Assembly (NCBI GenBank): GCA_036346245.1
Contig: CM070736.1
Span: 13,567,898 to 13,631,897, forward strand
Origin: Bonia amplexicaulis
Taxonomy: Eukaryota > Streptophyta > Magnoliopsida > Poales > Poaceae
DNA length: 64,000 bases
Direction of reading: 5' to 3'
Shown: piece after piece, positions 45,241 through 54,800 of the stretch
Layout: each line of letters starts with the position of its first letter
How positions within the stretch are numbered: position 1 is the first letter of the stretch
Position numbers and translations under genes: made by a program
The notes under the pieces: model-generated
The model's database searches: none
The model's input: the letters and a program-made list of their open reading frames with translations, nothing else
Told to the model about the DNA's origin: nothing

Positions 45241-46168
45241 AAATAGAGCTTTGTACGCAATTTTTTGCTTGTGGGACCAACGTGTCTGTGAGACGAAATT
45301 AGGAAAGTGGGACTAGATCCCTGGCCAGCTGAGAGCATGGCGGGAGACTAATCCGCTGTGATGGGAGCCTTGATTGCTCTATGAGTCGTTTTCTAAGCCC
45401 CTTAAGGATGCAAAATTCAAACCGAAACAAATTTTTTGACCGAGTTGTTTTTTCTTTGGAGGGTAACTAAACTGACAAGATAAACAAAATTTCAGTGAAA
45501 TTTCATCGAAATTGTGAACTCTGCTTGACTACCAACGTAGGTTGTTGCTTGGCATCTCCGTAAGAGTCATGCACAAGCACAACTACTAGATTGAACCAAG
45601 GAATCGGGCAAGAAAGAGAGAATGGGAGATCGATGGACTCTTAATTGCTAACTATATTTTATTTTTTTATTGCGCATTTCAGTTTTAGGTTGAACTTGGT
45701 ATACAAATTCAACTATTAATTTTTATTTTGAATTTCAGTTTTACTTTGAAGTTCTTATGAAAGTCAAATTGCTATTTTTATTTTTATCCGAATTTTAGTT
45801 AATTTTTATTGTACTTGATATAGACTCTTTCTTTTAATCTAAGTTATTATAACTTAGGTTCACCATACGGACGGTTAGAACTTTTCTTTTTTTCCTGATT
45901 AATATGAAAATGTTTAGCCCTTAAGAGCGAACGTGGTGCCTTTTTTGAACTTTAATAATATAATAGATAGATAGGTATTAAAACATTACAAATAAAGTTC
46001 TATAATGATCTATTTTTTAAAAAAGTAAAATCACATATATATATATTACTAAGTCATTGCCTATGCAAGTGTGCACACCACCTTACTAGTTAGGCAAAGT
46101 AAACTAAATCCGTGAATATTGTTATGCATTGTTCATCGATCTCGATGCATAGCCTTGGTCCATAAGTA

Positions 46169-46350
46169 AGGGTGGAAAACGGTAACGGATAATTCGTTTT
46201 ATCCGATATTTGTATTCGAGAAAACGCGAATATGGTAAGTAAAATCTGTATTCGAAAATGCTCGTATTTGTATTCGAGAATATTCGTAGCCGTATTTGAA
46301 AATATTTATATTCGCATTCGTATTAGAATGACACATCATTGGAACAATGT
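46169..46350. mobile_element. Ac-like hAT terminus (single end)
   Basis: Begins AGGGTGGAAAACGGTAACGG and continues with repeated (T/C)GTATTCG, GAATATTCG and CGAAAAT words, the style of Ac-family subterminal regions. No opposite end or 8-bp duplication was found nearby. Confidence 0.5.
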
Positions 46351-47700
46351 TTGTGGCCACATTCGGACGCCTGATATCGGTATGTAGGGCAACATCCGGA
46401 TATTGGGTTGTTGAGATATTAATTCAGGTCTATCTAGTTTGGTCAGACCTCAGAAGGACACATCATTCAAAATTTTGATGCCGTGGGTGCCACATGAAGC
46501 TACGATTTATGCCTCCAGTGGCCACAAACAATTTAAATGTGCTGAAAAAATCTCCATGCCAGATAAGTCGCCCACCATTTAATTTGATTGAATTGAAGCC
46601 CCACACTGGACCATCATCTATCTGCTGTCTCTTCATGATTAATTCCAACAAATAATGCATCCTTCGCTGAGAAGTTTGAGCAAGTGCAACATGGCGTTTA
46701 TCAAGAGGCAAGACAGATGCCTTCTCGAGGAAAAAAAACGAGTCAAGACGTGATGCTACAAGAAAGTTACATTTACACTACAATCTACTACCTTTGTTGC
46801 CTAACTTAGTTGGTTATGTGAAAAGAAAATAACAGGTTGGGTTCCAAGTTTCCAACTGTTGTGCAGTTAAAAGACCGGCATCATTCGTCGCAAAAAAAAG
46901 GGGGGAAAAGAAAGAAAGGGAAAAAAAGAAAAAAGAAAAGAAAAAAGAACGGCGTCAAGTTTCTCATCATCTTTTTTTGGTCTAAGAAAATTCACACGTC
47001 GGTGTGTCAGGTTCAGCTTGCAGGTCTTTGTCTGTTGTAAGTCAACGAGGGCATGCAGGTCCAACTTGGTCATGATGTGCAGACGCCTGGATACTGAACA
47101 GATCCATTCAAACCTTACCATCTTATTCAAAGTTCAAACTAACTCTACAGTCTGTCCGAGTAGCCACTAGCCCGACAGAGCAACGTGATTTTCTTGGAAC
47201 CAGGCGAGCCACTTCAGTTCAGGCCAGAAGGGCAATGTGATAGATGCAGATGGAAGAAGTGTAGTTTCAACTAGCTCCAATGTCTTATAAATTCATGGAA
47301 ATGTTGGTCACCTGAATCACATGGCGGATGAACCGCACAACAACAGAGTAACCAACCACTCAGTTCAGAGAACAGAAGCAGAAAGCGACCATACACAGTA
47401 CAGGAGGAAAGGCTGAAGCCACCAGGATGCATCGACCAATTTTGGCCGATACCGACCATAACTTTATGGAAACTCATTTTTAGGACTGAGGCCATGTTAA
47501 GCTCGTGTTTCTTTGCGCTACATGAGTGCGTGACACATCTGCATCCTAGCACATATATGCTCCAAAAACCAAGAGCTGTGACTGTATTGAAACATCTCAT
47601 ACTCTAATTTTGTAGCCGTGTAACATCTACTATTCTAGTACGTGGTAAGGACGAGAGACGAACCTCAAAAATCTCCGTATATAGCGCAGTGCCTCAGACT
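46351..47700. other. No gene recognised
   Basis: Includes a polypurine run. Open frames at 46463-46711 and 47271-47600 (minus) have no domain. Confidence 0.35.
46893..46949. repeat. Polypurine tract
   Basis: About 57 nearly uninterrupted purines (AAAAAAGGGGGG, AAAGAAAG and similar). Confidence 0.85.
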
Positions 47701-47769
47701 TCAATTGTTTCATCTCGTAAAAGCGTTCTGTGTGTTCTGCGAAAGTTCAAGTTAGCAGTCCACATGACA

Positions 47770-48230
47770 CCGCACCATGCATGTCCAATTTTGAGGCCAT
47801 GGCCCGGCCTTAGCGGATGCTCTCTTTTGGTGGGCTTAAATGGGCCGTTTCGAGGGAGTTCTGTCGTTTCAGTTACGAGACCACAACCCAACCCAAAGCC
47901 CAGTACAAGTTCCTTTCCAGGCCTGCGATCTACACCTGTTTTGGGGAACCGCCTTTCAAGCTGGGTCGCCGATGTACACCTTCCTCTCGAGTCTCGCGGC
48001 TCTGGCTCCTCTCTTCCCCTCCGCTGCTTGCTCTGTTCGTCGCGGCATCCACGCTTCTGCCTTCTGATCATCTGGAGGTGAGTGCCTGTTTCATCCCCGA
48101 TCCCCCCGTCAACCTCGAAAGCGGAAACCCTACCTTGTGGCAGTACATTGATCGGGGGCGTTTCCTCTTCGGCGTTCACCGGTCCCATTTGCAGGTCTAT
48201 ACCAAAACCCAAATTTTGATCAACAGTTGA
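47770..48230 (+). promoter_or_regulatory. Orphan promoter and 5' leader-like block
   Basis: GGCCCGG and TGGGCTTAAATGGGCC words (47800-47855) precede a C/T-rich leader at 47980-48070. It ends CTGGAG followed by GTGAGTG near 48077, a strong donor. An acceptor-like TTTGCAG occurs at about 48188-48194. Open frames on both strands overlap without domains. This looks like a promoter, leader exon and first intron of a plant gene. No body follows before a MITE and the Pack-MULE-like nest. Confidence 0.4.
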
Positions 48231-48248
48231 GGACCATAAAGAGATAAT

Positions 48249-48316
48249 GGGCTTGCTCTTTTTGGCTGTGGCCTGTGACCGAACAGCAGCTTTTAGAAGT
48301 CGAAAAGAACAGAGCC
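48249..48316. mobile_element. 68-bp miniature Tourist-like MITE (AAT duplication)
   Basis: Both ends of the family are present (GGGCTTGCTCTTTTTGGC and TTTTAGAAG..AAAAGAACAGAGCC) with almost the whole middle deleted. AAT flanks it at 48246-48248 and 48317-48319. Confidence 0.75.
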
Positions 48317-48599
48317 AATATAAGCATAAATTTCACAAAACTCTAGGTGCTAGAGCATCCATAACACAGAACCACATGTTGATAGGCATTACTCATTTTG
48401 TTCTTGTTTCCGTGACTTTTTAGAATCCGTACCATCAAGCTTTCTAACAATAGATTTAAATTTATCTAAATTAGTTATACAAAAATTATATCATTAAATT
48501 TGTCGCTAAAAATACTTTTATAATATTATAATTTTATTAATATATCTTACTGTAAAATATCTTAAGATTGTAAAAAATAAAAAACGTCAAATAAAAAAA

Positions 48600-48735
48600 C
48601 GGAGTTAATAGTATTCTTTGGTAAAACCACAAGTTATCAGGCATAAGATAACACCACCATAGTTTGCTATTTTTCCCGTTCTGATTTGGCTAGCCCACAT
48701 GCAGGCGCTTACATGAGAGGAGCGACAGAGGCAGT
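48600..48735 (+). repeat. Left inverted arm of the Pack-MULE-like element
   Basis: Inverted similarity to 52345-52505 over more than 100 bp, with small indels. The outermost 40 bp are more diverged. Confidence 0.7.
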
Positions 48736-49029
48736 CAATGTGGCTTGGCGCTCGCTTATAAACAACACCGTGCATGCGAAAGTAGTGCGGCCCGATCAAG
48801 GTGGAGAGCGCCGAGGCGGGAAGAAAGAGTGAGAGGAAGGAGGCTTCGCAGGGGGGATCGCATCGTTTGAGAGATCTGCAGCGATCCGCTCACGTGGTGC
48901 AAGGCTTTTTCCCTCCCTGTGTGGATGATGTGTATTATCGCAAGCCTTGTGGGTTTTGCCCTAGGTGTGGGTATGGGGACTTTTGATCTGGTAATATGAG
49001 ATTATGAGTTGTTGTTTTTGTTGTCAATT

Positions 49030-49462
49030 TTGGTGAAATCTTGGACGGCGACAAAGTAGGGACGGTGTAAGGTTTTTTCCCATGCGCATTTTCCCTTATT
49101 GAGCTCAAAAATCTGCAAATCAGCGCGAAATCCCCAAAATTGGGCAACAATTCGATCGCACTCCATTCGAATTTGGGCCTAGTACTACCAATTTTGTGGC
49201 AAATCACTCAATTGACCAACAAATTTCCCCAATATGCTGATAATCCTAGGCTTGCTGGGCATACCTTGTCAATGAGGGTGCTTGCCACGCTAGCCTCCGT
49301 CGCCGTGCGGTGAGCTCCACCCTTGGTCTTCGGTGCCATGGGTTCCTTCCTCCAAGCGCCTCCTCCTCTGGGCTTTCTCTGAATGGGCGATTTGTGAGAA
49401 AATATGGCGAGAGAAAGAGGGGCGAGGCACGAGATGACAGGCTCTTTGCGCCTTATACCCCC
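49030..49462 (-). pseudogene. Captured 5' gene part: TATA, ATG and first exon(s)
   Basis: On the minus strand a TATA word (GTATAAGG, about 49451-49458) is followed by a leader and an ATG at 49338 opening MAPKTKGGAHRTATEASVAS then TLIDK. It ends at GACAAG before GTATGC (49265/49264), a good splice donor. A possible second exon begins after ATTTGCAG at 49112 and reads IFELNKGKCAWEKTLHRPYF then VAVQDF in phase, but its donor is unclear. I do not recognise the protein. Its place inside the inverted arms suggests capture. Confidence 0.35.
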
Positions 49463-49689
49463 CTGTGCCCTCCCACCATCCACTAGAGGTGGGAGTCGGG
49501 TTGGGCTATTTCGTGCCAGCCCAAGGCCTGGAACGGCCCAAGCATACCACGTGGCTGGCCGGGCTGGCACTGCACGGACAGGGGTTGGAAAGCCAGCGGC
49601 ACGGCCCGGCCCGGCGTAGCATGCCATGCTCGGGACGGCCCAGCACCGCGGCAGTCGCCTCGCCTCACTGCCTTGGCTTCCGCCAGGCA

Positions 49690-49960
49690 CGGTCGCCTCA
49701 GCGCCTCGTCTCCCGTGTAGTAGTACACCAGGGGCACGGCCACCAGCTGGAGTAGCAGCGAGCAGTCGATGCGGTACACCCAGACCTCAGCGACGTCGCG
49801 CACGAAGAGCTCTAGCTTGGCGTCGCAGCGCATGACGGCGACCTCGCGGAAGCCAGGAAACGCGAACGCGATGTCGCAGGTGAACACCAGCCGGCAGAAC
49901 CCGTCGAGGGTGAAGGCGTGGATGGGAGATGTGGACGGGAAAAGGGGATCGGAGTGTGGA
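49690..49960 (-). pseudogene. Captured exon of an unknown gene
   Basis: On the minus strand an open, codon-biased frame reads PLFPSTSPIHAFTLDGFCRL, VFTCDIAFAFPGFREVAVMR, CDAKLELFVRDVAEVWVYRI, DCSLLLQLVAVPLVYYYTGD. G/C-rich third positions and a sensible mix of residues suggest a real exon. No start or end of the parent gene is present. I cannot name the family; the hydrophobic last part is not clearly a membrane helix. Confidence 0.4.
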
Positions 49961-50149
49961 GCCTGTGAGGTTAGGGGGTATCGGTACTCGTGAACTTGTC
50001 GTGTTGGGTTGCCTGAAACCGGATGGGAGGGAAACTACGGGCTGCATAGAGCATAGTTACCGTGGTTTTCACGGTGGGATTGTGGGTCCGTAGGATTGTG
50101 GACGTCATGCCTCTCATATGTACTTCTTTATTCAGATTTGCTTCCCAAT

Positions 50150-51270
50150 CATAAGGAGTTTCTGTTACTTTTTTGGTGGTATTTGAATCCATAAGTACGA
50201 GAATAACGATTGTCACGAAAAAAATAGTAAAATGACACTTCTAATGCACAGTGGCTATGCGACAGCCTCGAGGAGGCAACATGTGGCCTCTGACGCACGG
50301 TGGCCGTGCGATAACCCCCGTAGGCGACACATAGTCTGTGTTGTACAGCCACTGTGTGGCTACTCCTATACCGCACAGCCACCATGCGGATGCTAATTAA
50401 GCTAACTAATTAGCCAACTTAATTAGTAGCCTTAATTACTAATTTATATGTACAGTTTATTTAAATTTTAAATATAAAAATGAGCTCAAAAAATTACAAA
50501 AATTTATATTCAATCTTGTGACATAATGTACTTGATTTTATATTTTTTTTGTAATTTTATCCATTTTGAATGTTTCTGAAAAATTCATAAGAATGAACTG
50601 TGTGTAGGATTTTTTAATGTAAAAAAATGAGGTGCAAACATTACAATTTTTTTGTGAAGGCTCCGTACGCAGTGTACTTGATTGTATAATTTTTCTAGAA
50701 TTTTATATATAGATAAAATAAAAGTGGCCTATAATCAAGACAACAGCCGCAATAAACAATAAATCATATTAAAATATAAATTTATTGTGGCTTGTTATTT
50801 TATGTACACATAAAATCTTGAAAAAAAGTAAACAATCAAGCACACTATGTATGAAACCTTCACATAAAAAATTGTAATATTTGCACCATTTTTTCTGCAT
50901 TAAAAAATTCTACAAATAGTTCATTCGTATGAATTTTTGAGAAACATTCAGAATGGTTAAAATTACAAAACAATAGACAATCAAGTACACTGTCTTGGGA
51001 GACTATACGTAAAATTTTGTAATTTTATGAACTTGGTTTCTATATTTAAAAATTTTAAACAAATAGTACATGTAAATTAGCAGCCGCATGGTGGCTGTGA
51101 GGCAGCCCCTCTGCCACACGGTGGCTGTGCGGCAGAGGCCATGTGCCCCTCGGGGCTGCCACACGGCCATCGTGCGTTAGAAGCGATATTTTTGCTAATT
51201 TGACGCGATGACTGCCATTCTTGTAATTACGGGTTCAAATATTGCCAACAATGAAAAAACTCAATCGTGA
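50150..51270. mobile_element. Long fold-back element nested in the hAT element
   Basis: Two inverted arms of about 460-550 bp (50150-50700 and 50810-51270) are separated by about 100 bp. Each arm has, from outside in, an ATTTGAA(T/C)CC edge, a GC-rich palindromic block (GGTGGC(T/C)GTGCG words; 50240-50390 and 51085-51180), and an AT-rich stretch. The AT-rich stretch is a unit of about 135 bp present twice (AAAATTACAAAA, GTGTACTTGATTGT). No coding. A half copy is at 23680-24200. Confidence 0.75.
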
Positions 51271-52080
51271 GTGGACCATGGACAAGGAACATGTTGTAAT
51301 GGATGTCGGTATTACTATCACACTTGTTACTAATGAAAGTTATATCTTACATCACAAAACAAAAAATTTAGGTCAATTTAGAATGCTGGAATTTCATATG
51401 AAATAGTTCAATTCTCACACGAATTGAAAAATAATCCCGCTTTTCAAATGAGGACTTATATTAGACATTTAGGCCACAATTGTAAGTGATGTTACTATGT
51501 GATTCATTTGGATATGTAGCGGCTCATGAAATATATTCTACCGATTTTTTAGTGGGATCCTATTTTAACTGAATGAACATGTAAGGACTACTTCTCTATT
51601 ACTCATTTTAACTATCATCTTGTTGTTCTGCTCGTATACTATTTCTATCTTGGAGACTCATACTTTTATTTGGACATAGCTAATTATTTAAAGCTACATG
51701 TCTCTGAAGATGACTAAAATCACATAATTTGATTTGCTCACATACATATAAATGGAAAATGTCATTCATTATTTTTAAAAAACTTTCCTTCAACATAGTG
51801 ATGCAACTCGTACAAAGGAAACTCTTTAGATCCTGCAAGAGCATGTTCAAGGATTGTCTAAAGTAGTGGTGCACTTTATCCCAAGTTTCTATTCAATTGC
51901 AGCAATGGATGGCCAAACTGCCAAGCACTTGCAAAAGGTAATTTGTGAATATTCAACTGATGAGATACTAAACTGTGATGTGAGTCCTCTATAATTTGTT
52001 GTTGATTATGCTATGTTCGACAATGTATGCTTATATTTTTTTTAATTTTAACTAGGTTTTTAACGAGGCGGGCATGAGAG
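51271..52080. other. AT-rich interior of the hAT element
   Basis: No domain-bearing frame. A stretch around 51850-51960 (containing GTTTCTATTCAATTGCAG then GCAATGGATGG) has a splice-acceptor look and may be an exon remnant. Confidence 0.3.
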
Positions 52081-52344
52081 GAATTAAGATGGCGCCCTCC
52101 GCCACCATCTTCGCCGCCACCTCTGCCATAAATAGTTACTTAGGTCTAGGCTTGGACTGGCGCGACATGATACCGGCACGATGGGCTTTGAGCCATGCCT
52201 AGGCCTGGTCAGAGATGAGGTGGGCCGGCATGGCACGGCAGGGCAGTTGGGCCGAGCCATCACGGCACAACGTGGCCCAAAGTATGCTAGGCCGGGGTCG
52301 TGTCGATATGACCCGGCCCATTGCCCACCTCTGCCATCCACGTT

Positions 52345-52505
52345 GGCTTCCTCTGTCTCTCCTCCTTCACGCATGCACTTGCATGTGGGCCAGCCAGATT
52401 AGAATGGGACAGGTGGACGGGAAAAATGACAAACTGTAGTTCGGTGTTACCGTATGTCTAAAAATATATGGTTTTGCGAAAAAATGCCAATACCTGTAGT
52501 TTTGT
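52345..52505 (-). repeat. Right inverted arm of the Pack-MULE-like element
   Basis: Inverted counterpart of 48600-48735. It starts only 4 bp after the hAT target duplication. Confidence 0.7.
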
Positions 52506-53473
52506 GTCACTAATGTCTCAATAGCTAGGGTTTTATGAAATTTATTCTTAATATAGTTGTTACGATACAATAATTCAAAAAATGGTGTTAACAACGAAGT
52601 AGCATGTGAAATCAAGGTTTCTTTTTCTATTTTTTGTGATCGCTGTTTAATAAAAAAAATTATGACTTGGTACTTAACCTGCATACTTATCACATTAACT
52701 TACTTTAGCAATCGAAATTCGTGACAACCTGTTTGCAACAAAATGCATACTCAATTAAATTCATAGAAAATTTAAGCAGCCAATAATTTTATTTGGTTGT
52801 ACATGTAACTCAGCGAGATTGATGATTTTTATCAGTTGATTTTTCTTCTTCTTTTTGCTCACTTCACATTTAGGTGATCATCTTTCTCACTTTTTCATTT
52901 TTGTAGGTGACGGTCCTTTCCTACATAATGGATACAAATCCGCAACCTTTGTGTTGAAGGTACACATTCTTCCTTTCTTGCTAGGATGAGGGGAAGGACG
53001 AGGGAAAATAGCTTGCAGAAATGGGGCTTCCCTTTCTGTATGAGTCGGCGCCTCAGCGAGCTCCGGGCCAAGCTGTATTGTTGTATTGTTGACGGTCTGG
53101 CTCCCCAGCAGAAGTCGGCGCCTCAGCGAGCTCCGGGCCAAGCTCTCGTCCGCCCCCGGCACGGCTCCCCGAGAAGAAAGACGTGATCAATCACCGGTCC
53201 GCACATAAAAACACAAACACATAGCAGAGCCGAGGGAATCGCCCATTAATTCTCAGTCGCGGGCTAAAAGCCGTAGGGGTTTCGCCGTAGGCCGTTGGCC
53301 ATATTTCTGTTCGGTCCAGATGCGAACGTTGGCTCCGCGCCGTGCCGGGCTGGCACCTGGCATCCGTCCCGGCTCCATTCCAGTTGCCTGTGGGCTGCAG
53401 TAGGCGTGGATCAAGATTCTGTGCTCTGCAGCTGTGCTCTGCCGCGAAGCTGCAATACAATGCAGTTAGGCAC
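52506..53473. other. No gene recognised; one 32-bp direct repeat
   Basis: Mixed composition. Frames at 52887-53162 and 53191-53460 (minus) have no domain. The repeat at 53043/53113 is listed separately. Confidence 0.35.
53043..53144. repeat. 32-bp direct repeat, period 70 bp
   Basis: AGTCGGCGCCTCAGCGAGCT followed by the same 12 bases occurs at 53043-53074 and 53113-53144, identical. Confidence 0.95.
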
Positions 53474-53755
53474 TTTTTTTTTTTGATAGGTTATAAAATG
53501 AACGCACATTCAATACACACCCTGCTTACATCACCCACACTTACACGTGAATACGTTCTCTATATATACTATTTTTTTTTTTACAAAAGCACGAGGCCTC
53601 ACGAAGCGTGGGCACATATTTTCTCACTAAATACCCCTACATGTATATCATATTCTTAATTATTCGATGAGGCACGAGAGTTACACCTTGACGATCAAAC
53701 CCTGGTGAGCAAGAAGTGCACGACTCCCTTACCATTCGAGCTAGGCTCGGTCCTC
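53474..53755 (-). mobile_element. tRNA-derived SINE with ~16-bp target duplication
   Basis: On the minus strand the head has an A-box-like TAGCTCGAATGG and, about 35-40 nt on, a B-box-like GGTTTGATCGT. The body has internal A-runs and ends in a poly-A tail (T-run at 53474-53483 on plus). Flanks ATGCAGTTAGGCACTT (53460-53475) and ATGCAGTTGGACACTT (53756-53771) match at 14 of 16 positions. This is the structure of a LINE-mobilised SINE. Confidence 0.85.
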
Positions 53756-53885
53756 ATGCAGTTGGACACTTAGACCATCCGATTTACCTTCAACATTGAA
53801 CTACTATAGCGGCATTCTGCAATGTCGCTACAGCTCTTTAGTAGTGTCACTACAGTGCTAAAAAAGATCTAGCCGCATGCAGAAA

Positions 53886-54108
53886 AGGCCTTGTTCTTTT
53901 CGGTTTTAAAAAGTTGTTTTTCAGCTTTTCTACAGTAACTAACTTTTAAATGGATTATCTTTTTAAGATAGAGTCTACTAGTTAATTGTATTACATAATG
54001 TACTGACTTCATTTATATCGAAAAAACCACATGTGAGCTTCTGTTACTCTGTAATCTTTCGCATAAACAGCCCAAAAGTCACAAACCGCAGTAAAAAAAA
54101 TATGCCCT
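53886..54108. mobile_element. Tourist-like MITE, copy J
   Basis: Starts GGCCTTGTTCTTTTCGG. The core is nearly colinear with copies C and H (TCTACAGTAACTAACTTTTA, CTGTTACTCTGTAATCTTTC). The right end is eroded (ATATGCCC). Confidence 0.8.
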
Positions 54109-54120
54109 TTTGATCAGCCT

Positions 54121-54436
54121 AGGGCTTCTTTGGAACGTAGGAATTATAAAGAAATGCCGGTGCAATTCTATACAAGAACAAAACAGAGGAATGGTGTAAA
54201 AGCAGTCTTTGGATGCTTCAGAGGTATTTTACAGGAATTTGAGGTGAGGATACATGCAAGATAAATAATTTTTTCTGTGTGGTCTAACCTTGTGTTAGAA
54301 TTCCTCAAAAACACCTATGGAATGAGCCTTTCGATAGGAATTTTATAAGCTCAACCCTTTATTCCAAAGAGCTACATATAAAAATTTTTCCTATAGGATT
54401 AAATTCCTTTAAAATTCCTACAATCCAAAGGGGCCT
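54121..54436. mobile_element. MITE with GGGCTTCTTTGGAAC ends (~316 bp)
   Basis: The left end GGGCTTCTTTGGAACGTAGG and right end read inward GGCCCCTTTGGATTGTAGG are inverted and followed by AATT on both sides. Internal GGAATTT/AAATTCC words extend the inverted similarity. No clean target duplication; hAT-type assignment is tentative. Confidence 0.7.
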
Positions 54437-54601
54437 CAAGATTACGGGCTTGTTCGGTTGCTACCATTGCAAATCAAACCAAATATTATAACGTCAGTGA
54501 AAATTGGTTGTTGTTTGCTTCGTTAGAAAAAAATTGGTAATTCCCACGAAAAATTGGTAATGTCAATGGAACCCAACAACACACGCAGGCAATCCAAGAA
54601 T

Positions 54602-54800
54602 TAGAGGTGAAAACGGATCGGATTCGGACGGATATTGTTTAAACCGTATTCTAACCCATATTTTTTCTTCGGATTCGGAGTCGAATACGGTAAGACCGGA
54701 TACGAATACGAATTCGGAATATTCGGAGTTTCGAATACGGTACTATCGGGACGGATATGTAATGGATTCGGTTCGGAAACGAATAATATAGGCAGATAAT
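54602..54800. mobile_element. Ac-like hAT terminus (single end)
   Basis: Begins TAGAGGTGAAAACGGATCGG and continues with ATTCGGA, GAATACG and TTCGGTTCGG words. It is in the same orientation as the terminus at 46169, so the two are not ends of one element. No matching right end was found. Confidence 0.5.

Larger units (their letters stand above)
44386..46089 (+). mobile_element. Candidate Helitron carrying a tRNA-synthetase fragment
   Basis: The left end TCTATTATATACTAAAAG resembles the 5' end of grass Helitrons. The right end is TTACTAG followed by T, with a weak GC-containing hairpin just before it (about 46056-46075) and a GATAGATAGG-type tract further inside. The site is A before TC and T after CTAG, as Helitrons use, and there is no target duplication. 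The 1.7-kb interior has no Rep/helicase, so it is non-autonomous. It contains pieces of a seryl-tRNA synthetase gene and a tRNA-like patch. Confidence 0.6.
49484..52333. mobile_element. hAT element with 8-bp duplication CCATCCAC (2.85 kb)
   Basis: The left end TAGAGGTGGGAGTCGGG and right end read inward (C)AGAGGTGGGCAATGGG are inverted. The 8-bp CCATCCAC flanks exactly at 49476-49483 and 52334-52341. Subterminal regions are full of GGGCCGG, GGCACGGC and GGCCCGGCC words (49490-49640 and 52160-52320). No transposase was recognised. The interior holds a captured exon-like block (49690-49960) and a fold-back element. Confidence 0.88.
48600..52505. mobile_element. Pack-MULE-like element split by a hAT insertion
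   Basis: Inverted arms: 48600-48735, and 52345-52505 on the other side. On aligned strands both read GCATGTGGGC(T/C)AGCCA, then GGGAAAAAT, CAAACT, GTGTTA and TGGTTTT. Removing the hAT element (49484-52333) leaves an element of about 1 kb holding a TATA-bearing, exon-like minus-strand block. MULE assignment is inferred from long arms and captured exon-like DNA; no 9-bp duplication was identified. Confidence 0.55.

Noticed and set aside
47694..48212. 172-codon minus-strand open frame
   Set aside because: It runs antisense to a promoter/leader-like block with a plus-strand splice donor and has no domain.
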